Source: Comamonadaceae bacterium
Lineage (GTDB): Bacteria > Pseudomonadota > Gammaproteobacteria > Burkholderiales > Burkholderiaceae_C
Length of the DNA: 15,775 nt
Reading direction: 5' to 3'
NCBI GenBank assembly: GCA_947374485.1
Contig: CANCCF010000077.1
Span: 1-15,775, forward strand
Shown: positions 1 through 5,235 of the stretch, one piece after another
Position numbering within the stretch: position 1 is the first letter of the stretch
How the letters are laid out: every line of letters begins with the position of its first letter
Notes under the pieces: model-generated
Databases searched by the model: none
The model's input: the letters and a program-made list of their open reading frames with translations, nothing else
Told to the model about the DNA's origin: nothing
Translations under genes and position numbers: made by a program

Positions 1-1011
1 ATCGTCAGTGGGCTGGCCGCAGCGGCGCGCCATGGCATTCTGGTCAAGGGGGGTGTCTACCTGGAAGAGGGGCGCAAGCTGAAATGGCTGGCCCTGGACA
101 AGACCGGCACGATTACGCAAGGCAAGCCTGCCCAGACCGATTTTTTTGCACTCAATGGCTGGGATGCCGCAGTGGTACGCAGCCTCGCGGCAAGCCTGGC
201 GATGCGCTCTGACCATCCCGTGTCCCTGGCCGTGGCACAAGCGGCCAAGCGTGATGGCGCGGCTCTAACTGCGGTTGAGCAATTTGAAGCCATGGCGGGT
301 CGAGGCGTCAAAGGGGTGATCAACGGCAAAACCTATTACCTGGGCAACCACCGCCTGATTCACGAGCAGGGGCGCTGTTCCGATGCGTTGGAGCTGCAAC
401 TTTCAGCCTTGGAAGAGCAAGGCAAAACGGTCATTCTGCTGACCGATGCGCACAGCGTGCACGGTCTGTTTGCGGTAGCGGACACCGTCCGTGATGGCAG
501 TCGCCAAGCCATTGCTGAGCTGCGTGCCTTGGGCATCCAAACCGTCATGCTGACGGGTGACAACGTGCATACGGCAAAGGCCATCGCTGCGCAGGTGGGA
601 CTAGACGACGCGCGGGGCGACCTCCTGCCAGAGGACAAACTGAAGGCTATTGAAGGCCTGATTGCACACGGTGGTGCGGTCGGCATGGTGGGTGACGGTA
701 TCAACGATGCCCCAGCCTTGGCACGGGCCGACATCGGTTTTGCCATGGGTGCGGCCGGAACGGGGACCGCCATTGAAACCGCTGATGTGGCCTTGATGGA
801 TGACGACTTGCGCAAGCTTGCGCGCTTTGTGCGTCTGTCACGTGACTCGCATGCTCTCCTGGTTCAGAACATCGTGCTGGCTCTGGGCATCAAGGCCATC
901 TTCCTGGTGTTGACCCTGCTTGGTATGGGCACCATGTGGATGGCCGTATTTGCAGACGTGGGCGCAAGCTTGCTGGTAGTGGCCAATGGCTTGCGTTTGC
1001 TGCGCAAATAG
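1..1011 (+). CDS. cadA: Zn/Cd/Pb-exporting P1B-type ATPase, C-terminal part (5' end outside window)
   Basis: Inner-membrane ATPase that exports divalent soft metals from the cytoplasm. The frame is open from base 1, so the N-terminal metal-binding domain and first membrane helices lie outside the window. Counting codons from base 1, the phosphorylated aspartate is in DKTGT at 33-37, the SDHPVS (HP-motif) segment follows at about 70-75, MLTGDN lies mid-protein and GDGINDAP is at 231-238. Two terminal membrane helices follow. They carry Lys298 (LGIKAIF) and Asp319 (FADVGAS), 21 residues apart, the same spacing as the Lys/Asp pair that marks the ZntA/CadA zinc-cadmium-lead subgroup; CopA-type copper pumps lack it. 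The stop is a TAG at 1009-1011. Confidence is high for the family and good for Zn/Cd/Pb rather than Cu; cadA versus zntA naming is arbitrary here. Confidence 0.93.
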   Translation: MVSGLAAAARHGILVKGGVYLEEGRKLKWLALDKTGTITQGKPAQTDFFALNGWDAAVVRSLAASLAMRSDHPVSLAVAQAAKRDGAALTAVEQFEAMAGRGVKGVINGKTYYLGNHRLIHEQGRCSDALELQLSALEEQGKTVILLTDAHSVHGLFAVADTVRDGSRQAIAELRALGIQTVMLTGDNVHTAKAIAAQVGLDDARGDLLPEDKLKAIEGLIAHGGAVGMVGDGINDAPALARADIGFAMGAAGTGTAIETADVALMDDDLRKLARFVRLSRDSHALLVQNIVLALGIKAIFLVLTLLGMGTMWMAVFADVGASLLVVANGLRLLRK

Positions 1012-1041
1012 ATCATTGCTCTGCGAAACCGGAAGCTGCGA

Positions 1042-1617
1042 TTACTGCTTCATCATGTCTCCGTGGGTGTGCCCTTCCATGGCGTCCTTGCCATGGTCCG
1101 ACAGTTGGGCGTCAAACCATTGGTGCAAGGCTGCCACCAGGGTAGCATCCGTTGTTTTGTAGCGCAATTCGGCACCGCCTTTGATGTCCTTGTAGGCAAT
1201 GTCGATTTGTCCCGGCGTGGCCGCTTTCAGGGCAGCCAGGCCAGGCATGTCCTGGCCATGAATGTGGCTTGGACCGGAAAAATCGCCCCGCAGGAATTGC
1301 TCACGTATCTCCTGGAGGTGCTTGCGCACCAGTTTGACCTGGGCGTTGTCGGATGACTTCTTGGCCACCACACGCTGAATACCCCCCTGTGCATCCTTTG
1401 TGAAAATATGCGTGGTGGCCGCAAGGGTGAAGGGCATCACGTCCTTGCCGCGATTGGCAACCTCGGATTGCCGCTGGGCATCGGCCATCATGGCCATGTG
1501 TGCGGAATGGTCCATTTTGGAATGATCCGTCATCTGCCCATCCATCGTCTGGGCATCTGCGGCGCTGGCCATGACCATGACCATGGTGGCCATGGCAATT
1601 GCATTCAAAATTCTCAC
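1042..1617 (-). CDS. exported His/Met-rich protein of unknown function, 191 aa
   Basis: Predicted periplasmic protein. The start is a GTG at 1617, chosen because GAGGAG lies 6-7 nt upstream and the first 22 residues form a signal peptide ending ASAADA. The mature N-terminus is rich in Met, His and Asp (residues 25-45), a typical low-affinity metal-binding stretch. A conserved-looking core follows (about 60-175), with a GDFSGPSHIHG segment at 111-121, and a His/Met tail ends the protein (EGHTHGDMM). From memory, close relatives in Burkholderiales are often labelled aspartate carbamoyltransferase; nothing in this sequence supports that (no carbamoyl-phosphate motif, exported, far too short). 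It converges with the metal ATPase (stops 30 bp apart). The composition and context suggest metal binding or sensing in the periplasm, but the function is not established. Confidence 0.8.
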   Translation of the reverse strand: MRILNAIAMATMVMVMASAADAQTMDGQMTDHSKMDHSAHMAMMADAQRQSEVANRGKDVMPFTLAATTHIFTKDAQGGIQRVVAKKSSDNAQVKLVRKHLQEIREQFLRGDFSGPSHIHGQDMPGLAALKAATPGQIDIAYKDIKGGAELRYKTTDATLVAALHQWFDAQLSDHGKDAMEGHTHGDMMKQ

Positions 1618-2016
1618 ACTTTTCTCCTCAATTCAAGTTCTACCTTCAACATTCAACAGCGCCCATGCTGATCGACGCTCAGGGGCACCGCCCAATATGC
1701 ATCGCCAAGTTCAACAGGATTTGCAGCCCGAGCCCGCGCTCTTGTGGTGGCGCGCGAGGACCAGCTTGACCAACTTCAACGGCAGATTTCGGATCGCGAC
1801 AGGCAAGAATCCCTCAGTCTTGAATGAAAAAGCCGCGGCCCAACGCGTGTAGGGCCGCAGCCAGGCGGTCGCTCGCTCGCAGGAATTCTTTTTGTTGTGT
1901 GAAGTTCATGAATGACATCCTTCTTGATGGGCCGTCGTGCTTCTTGCAGAATCAGCGGCTGACGACCGAACTTGAACCATACTGTACGATGATCCTTTTG
2001 ACTGAACCCGACCGAC
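1618..2016. other. intergenic stretch with no assigned long gene
   Basis: About 400 bp between the His/Met-rich protein and the DUF3149 gene. The left edge holds the GAGGAG ribosome site of the minus-strand gene. The middle contains one possible 31-codon minus-strand ORF (listed separately) and an opposing short plus-strand open frame (1672-1827) that reads as a coiled-coil-like tail with no credible start. No transposon end, tRNA or strong terminator is visible. It may be a decayed gene between the two halves of the metal cluster. Confidence 0.4.
1814..1909 (-). CDS. possible 31-aa small protein
   Basis: Short ORF starting at the ATG at 1909, preceded by a strong purine-rich site (AAGAAGGA, 8 nt spacer). 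An upstream in-frame ATG at 1918 is too close to that site. The predicted peptide begins MNFTQQKEFLRASDRLAAAL and continues with a Gly/Phe-containing end. Its middle would form an amphipathic helix with Arg/Asp on one face and Leu/Ala on the other. There is no recognisable family. The ribosome site is better than for several certain genes here, but the ORF is so short that chance cannot be excluded. Confidence 0.3.
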   Translation of the reverse strand: MNFTQQKEFLRASDRLAAALHALGRGFFIQD

Positions 2017-2166
2017 ATGGCCTTGATCATTGACCTGTTCTCCACTGATTACGGTCTCGTGGCTCTGTCGGCGACGCTTGTCTCGCTGGCTTTGGCTTGG
2101 GGGTTCCACGCTTTCATCCGCAAGAAAATTCGCGAATCAGAGAGCGCCGACGCTTCAAACCGGTGA
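2017..2166 (+). CDS. 49-aa single-pass membrane protein, DUF3149-like
   Basis: The ORF starts MALIIDLFSTDYGLVALSAT. A single hydrophobic helix spans about residues 12-31, followed by a positively charged turn (FIRKKIRE) and a polar tail, so the N-terminus would face the periplasm and the C-terminus the cytoplasm. The opening DLFSTDxGL motif followed by one helix and a basic tail is what I remember for DUF3149, a family of about 40-50 residues with unknown role. The ribosome site is weak. It sits inside the metal-resistance cluster, convergent with the Met-rich protein gene. Family assignment is from memory; existence as a gene is supported by the clean charge/hydrophobicity layout. Confidence 0.6.
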   Translation: MALIIDLFSTDYGLVALSATLVSLALAWGFHAFIRKKIRESESADASNR

Positions 2167-2259
2167 GGCTGGGCCCGCCAACGCGTTCAACCGTCCGATG
2201 CCGCCTGCTGAGGCGAACATCCGAAAATCGAAAGGCCCCGGCCGGCTATCCAGGCAGGG

Positions 2260-2282
2260 AAAAACGCTTCGAACCCGAGCGT
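2260..2282 (-). terminator. possible Rho-independent terminator of the Met-rich protein gene
   Basis: Read on the minus strand, this is an ACGCT / AGCGT stem (5 bp plus one G-T wobble) with a loop of about 7-9 nt, followed directly by a run of five Ts. It lies 18 bp downstream of the stop codon at 2300. The stem is short, so confidence is moderate. Confidence 0.4.
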
Positions 2283-2299
2283 AGGCGTTTAGTACAACG

Positions 2300-2779
2300 T
2301 CACATGGGCATCATCCCCATCCCCATGCGCTTCTGCATCATTTGCTGACGCTCAGCCATGTTGCCCGGCATGCCGTTCATGGTCTGGCAGTCCCCATCCG
2401 ACGACATCATCTGGGAGCGTTTTTCCATCATCTGCTTCTGCTGCTCTGCCATCAATGCTCGGCGCTCTTCATCGGTTTTAGCGGCGCTCATCTCTTTTTG
2501 CATAGCCTCACGCATAGGCTGCATCTCGCCGGAATTCATTCCCATCATCGAGCCCTGTTTACCTGCCATTTGCTCTTGATGCTCCGCCATCAGGACTTTG
2601 CGCTCTTCGTCGGTCTTTGCCGCGCTCATCTTCTTTTGCATGGCCTGCATGTCTGGCGAATCCATCCCCATCATGCCCATTCCGTGGGAAGAATGATCCG
2701 TGGGGGCAGATTGCGCAATGCTCGCGATAGAGGCTCCGATAAGAGCGATGGCCAGTGCGGATGCGAGGTACTTTTTCAT
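2300..2779 (-). CDS. exported methionine-rich protein with internal duplication, 159 aa
   Basis: Predicted periplasmic metal-binding protein. Start at ATG 2779 with AGGAG upstream. The signal peptide is residues 1-25 (MKKYLASALAIALIGASIAS, then IAQSA). The mature chain has a HSSHGMGMMGMD entry segment, then two copies of a helical unit of about 33 residues (47-79 and 93-125), each centred on MSAAKTDEER, and a Met-rich end (RMGMGMMPM). I count 32 Met in 159 residues; there is one Cys (131). Spaced Met and His like this are typical of periplasmic copper or silver binding proteins, but no known family (CopA/CopB/CopC/CusF) is matched. It is 58 bp downstream of the HMA protein gene on the same strand, so the two are probably co-transcribed. 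Function as a Cu(I)/Ag(I) sponge is inference. Confidence 0.85.
   Translation of the reverse strand: MKKYLASALAIALIGASIASIAQSAPTDHSSHGMGMMGMDSPDMQAMQKKMSAAKTDEERKVLMAEHQEQMAGKQGSMMGMNSGEMQPMREAMQKEMSAAKTDEERRALMAEQQKQMMEKRSQMMSSDGDCQTMNGMPGNMAERQQMMQKRMGMGMMPM
2405..2641 (-). repeat. in-gene tandem duplication (two 99-bp units, 138-bp register)
   Basis: Units at 2543-2641 and 2405-2503 encode residues 47-79 and 93-125 of the Met-rich protein. Protein identity between units is high (MSAAKTDEER identical in both), while many third codon positions differ, so the duplication is old and the amino-acid pattern appears to have been kept. Confidence 0.8.
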
Positions 2780-2837
2780 AATGATCTCCTAGGTTGATTG
2801 AATGTGCCAAATCAGGACATGCGGCCCACAGCGCAGC

Positions 2838-3089
2838 TTACGAACGACTTGGCGTTGGCCAAGCCTGCTTCCAACCCGCGAGTGATCCCTTCTCCGGGTA
2901 TCCCATAGAGTGCAGCTTCTGGACCACGGCATCGCGGTCTGAGGTCGCGCCGGTAAAGCGAACTGTCTGATGCTCACGGTCCACTACCAAGTCAGCGATT
3001 CCCGGCATGGCTGAGAGGCCTTTGACGATGGATTTCTCACATCCACCGCATTTGAGATTGTCGATTTCAATTTGCATGGGTATGTTCAT
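2838..3089 (-). CDS. HMA-domain (heavy-metal-associated) small metal-binding protein, 83 aa
   Basis: Cytosolic metallochaperone-like protein. Start at ATG 3089 (MNIPMQIEIDNLKCGGC), chosen over longer upstream frames because AAAGGA sits 7 nt before it. It has the beta-alpha-beta-beta-alpha-beta HMA layout with metal ligands Cys14 and Cys17 in KCGGC, a helix (EKSIVKGLSAMPG), strands at VVDREHQTVRF, and a second helix ending at SMGYPEKG. About 15 extra residues follow the usual HMA end. The site motif is KCGGC rather than the MTCxxC of copper chaperones such as CopZ, so the metal is uncertain (Cu, Zn or Cd). It heads a likely two-gene transcript with the Met-rich exported protein and is divergent from the Crp/Fnr-type regulator. 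Confidence 0.88.
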   Translation of the reverse strand: MNIPMQIEIDNLKCGGCEKSIVKGLSAMPGIADLVVDREHQTVRFTGATSDRDAVVQKLHSMGYPEKGSLAGWKQAWPTPSRS

Positions 3090-3145
3090 TTTGATGTCCT
3101 TTGAAGTTGTCGCCGAGCGCAACGGATCCACTGCGGCATGTAAAA

Positions 3146-3151
3146 AGTATG
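3146..3151 (-). promoter_or_regulatory. candidate -10 element (CATACT) of the HMA/Met-rich operon
   Basis: On the minus strand CATACT reads as a -10 hexamer, placing +1 near 3139. No good -35 hexamer is visible at the right distance, as expected for an activator-dependent promoter. The palindrome at 3171-3190 covers that position. Chosen by eye among A/T-rich options. Confidence 0.35.
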
Positions 3152-3170
3152 GCTTGCCGCAAAGATTTTG

Positions 3171-3190
3171 CATATGATCCGAGTCATATG
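3171..3190. promoter_or_regulatory. palindromic operator, TATGA-N6-TCATA, between HMA gene and Crp/Fnr-type regulator
   Basis: CATATGATCCGAGTCATATG has perfect 7-bp arms with a 6-bp spacer. Crp binds TGTGA-N6-TCACA and Fnr binds TTGA-N6-TCAA; this site keeps the shared TGA-N6-TCA core and spacing. The right arm ends in the candidate ATG (3188-3190) of the regulator gene. This is a likely autoregulatory and HMA-operon control site. Confidence 0.6.
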
Positions 3191-3796
3191 AAAAGCATGA
3201 TTCTTCCGACGGCATTGAAGGCTCTTTTGCCTGCGACTTTCCACTCCCGTTGCGAAGGCGCGCGCTTCCCAAAGAGTGAGCGAATATTCTTGACGGGCGA
3301 CAAGCCCGAGTGGATGTTTTACGTCGTCTCAGGAGAAGTCACGTTGGAGCGCACCGGATTGCAGGGCGAGCCCGTGGTCTTGCAGCGAACGCGCCAAGGA
3401 TTCGTCAGCGAAGCAAGCCTGAAATCCGCGAAGTACCGCTGCGACGCGCTGGCAATCGTCGATACGACTGTCGTGAAGATCCCCATCCGAGATTTGTCCG
3501 CCGAGCTTGAGTGCGATCCCGCGTTCGCCAGCCGCTGGATCGGTATGCTCAATGGGGAGGTCCGGCGGCTGCGACTGCACTGTGAACGACTGAGCATGAA
3601 GTCGGTCAAGGACCGAGTGCTTCACCTCATCAACACCGAGGGGCACAGTGGCTCCTATGCGGCAACCACGGGACTGAAATCACTTGCGGGTGAACTGGGT
3701 GTTACACACGAAGCCCTTTACCGCACGTTGGCCATATTGGAAAAGGCCAAGGTTATTCGCCGAGCAGAAGGTGTCCTGGTCTTGCTGGGCGGTTAG
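3188..3796 (+). CDS. Crp/Fnr-family transcriptional regulator, 202 aa
   Basis: DNA-binding regulator with an N-terminal cyclic-nucleotide-type beta-roll (about residues 20-115), a dimerisation helix (about 118-140, LNGEVRRLRLHCERLSMKSV) and a C-terminal winged helix-turn-helix (about 140-200). The recognition helix GVTHEALYRTLAILE keeps the Glu175/Arg179 pair (E-x3-R) that reads TGA in Crp and Fnr. No cAMP-contact motif is seen, and there is no N-terminal Cys cluster as in Fnr; Cys22, 86, 109 and 132 are scattered, so the signal is unknown. The frame extends upstream to 3101, but 3188 is preferred because the family fold begins here; ATG 3197 is also possible and no strong ribosome site is visible. 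It is divergent from the HMA gene, implying control of metal-protein expression. Confidence 0.88.
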   Translation: MKSMILPTALKALLPATFHSRCEGARFPKSERIFLTGDKPEWMFYVVSGEVTLERTGLQGEPVVLQRTRQGFVSEASLKSAKYRCDALAIVDTTVVKIPIRDLSAELECDPAFASRWIGMLNGEVRRLRLHCERLSMKSVKDRVLHLINTEGHSGSYAATTGLKSLAGELGVTHEALYRTLAILEKAKVIRRAEGVLVLLGG

Positions 3797-3801
3797 CGGA
3801 G

Positions 3802-3825
3802 ATACTGCTTGTACAACTGTAGTAT
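3802..3825. promoter_or_regulatory. dyad upstream of the di-heme oxidoreductase
   Basis: Outer arms ATACT (3802-3806) and AGTAT (3821-3825) flank a perfect 8-bp palindrome TTGTACAA (3809-3816), though slightly off-centre. It starts 5 bp after the regulator stop and ends 30 bp before the oxidoreductase ATG, so it may be an operator or promoter part. It does not match the TGA-N6-TCA site. Confidence 0.3.
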
Positions 3826-3855
3826 TCAGTGAGTTCAGCGAGACACAGAAATCAA

Positions 3856-5235
3856 ATGAAATTCGTCTTACGGTCAGTCCTTTTTGTAGCCTACTGTGGG
3901 CTGATGTTGTGTGCAGTTGCACATGCCGGCACGGAAATTTACGATGGTCCGGCAATTTCGGTATTCCCTGAGCATGAAAAAATCGGCAAAAGCTACCCTC
4001 TGAAGCAGGCCATATCTGACGGCAAGCGTTTGTTCATCACGAAGTTCAATCTGGCGGACGGCGCTGGGCGCCCCTTCGCTACAGAGCACAACTTCCCCAC
4101 CCGGCGCTCTGAGGCAGGGCCCAGCTTTCAGCGCATTGCTGGGCCCGATGCGAATTCCTGCGCGGGGTGCCACAACCAACCCAAGGTGGGCGGGAGTGGA
4201 GAGTTCGCCACCAACGTCTTTGTCGCGGCTCCACAGTTCGGAGCAACGCCAAATGAATCCATCAACGCAGCATTTGCCAATGAACGCAGCACGCGCAGTT
4301 TGTGGGGAATTGGTGGAATTGAAATTGCGGCTACCGAGATGTCCCGTGAGCTGATTCGTCAACGCGACACAGCGATGCAGAGAGCCCTAAAAGAAGGTCA
4401 CGATGTAGAGGTGAAACTCAGTGCAAAGGGTGTGCAGTTTGGAACCATTGTGGTTACGCCAGAAGGCGATCTGGATTCCACCAGGCTTGAAGGCATCAGC
4501 CCTGACCTTGTGATCAAGCCATTCAATGCCAAAGGGACCGTTGTATCCATTCGGGATTTCACGGCCGTTGCGTTGAACCAGCATCATGGAATTGAGCCAG
4601 CGGAAATGTTTGGCGAAACCAGAACAGGGTTCAAAGACTTTGACGGAGATGGCAAGGAAAGTGAGTTTTCCAATGGCCAAACAACTGCGCTGACACTTTG
4701 GCAGGCGTCATTGTCAGCTCCCAACAACCAGGGCTTTCAACAGCATCCCGGATTCAAGCTGTTCAAACAGATCGGATGTGATGGTTGCCACATCCCTGCA
4801 ATGCATCTTCAATCGAACACTTTCAAAGAACCCAATGAATTCAATCGAGAAGGTGTTCTGGCACCAGCAGATACAAAAAATGTCATCCGCATGCCGCTTG
4901 CCCTGGCACGCGAAGGCAAAGCATTCGTGATCAATGCTTACACCGACCTCAAGCGCCATGTCATGTGCGATGACAAGCGCAATTACTTCTGCAATGAACG
5001 CAAAAAGCAGGACAAGGTTCCGCTCAATGAATTCATGACCAGCAGGCTATGGGACCTCCATACCAAGGCTCCCTATTGCCACCGTGGAGATTGCACCAGC
5101 ATCACGGAAGCCATTGAGGCGCATGGTGGAGAGGCAGCAACGACAACCGATGCTTTTGACGCACTGCCGCGCAAAGACAAGATTACTTTGGTGCAGTTTC
5201 TGAAGAGCCTAGGCTCACGCGAAGCGTTGCACTGA
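3856..5235 (+). CDS. exported di-heme c-type oxidoreductase (DUF1111 / DHOR family), 459 aa
   Basis: Periplasmic cytochrome c peroxidase-like protein of unknown substrate. ATG 3856 is chosen over a GTG at 3829 because a clean signal peptide then begins (MKFVLRSVLF ... CAVAHA, cleavage near 24). Two c-heme sites are present: CAGCH at 102-106 and CDGCH at 308-312. A loop DFDGDGKES (261-269) resembles a calcium-binding DxDxDG site. The C-terminal part has the family's LWDLHTKAPYxHRGD and AIEAHGGEA segments. It carries extra cysteines: Cys371 and Cys379, and Cys408/Cys413 flanking the His of YCHRGDC. A dyad lies just upstream, and the Crp/Fnr-type gene ends 59 bp before it, so co-transcription or control by that regulator is possible. 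The last 53 bp overlap the convergent UnbV-domain gene. Electron-transfer or oxidative modification is inferred from hemes only. Confidence 0.88.
   Translation: MKFVLRSVLFVAYCGLMLCAVAHAGTEIYDGPAISVFPEHEKIGKSYPLKQAISDGKRLFITKFNLADGAGRPFATEHNFPTRRSEAGPSFQRIAGPDANSCAGCHNQPKVGGSGEFATNVFVAAPQFGATPNESINAAFANERSTRSLWGIGGIEIAATEMSRELIRQRDTAMQRALKEGHDVEVKLSAKGVQFGTIVVTPEGDLDSTRLEGISPDLVIKPFNAKGTVVSIRDFTAVALNQHHGIEPAEMFGETRTGFKDFDGDGKESEFSNGQTTALTLWQASLSAPNNQGFQQHPGFKLFKQIGCDGCHIPAMHLQSNTFKEPNEFNREGVLAPADTKNVIRMPLALAREGKAFVINAYTDLKRHVMCDDKRNYFCNERKKQDKVPLNEFMTSRLWDLHTKAPYCHRGDCTSITEAIEAHGGEAATTTDAFDALPRKDKITLVQFLKSLGSREALH

Noticed and set aside
1672..1827. Plus-strand frame ending in a coiled-coil-like tail (REDQLDQLQRQISDRDRQE)
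   Set aside because: It has no ATG or ribosome site and no recognised family. It could be a gene remnant, but this is not enough to call a pseudogene.
3101..3187. Longer start for the Crp/Fnr-type regulator (29 more residues)
   Set aside because: The extension runs through the promoter and palindrome region, has no ribosome site and adds sequence outside the family fold.
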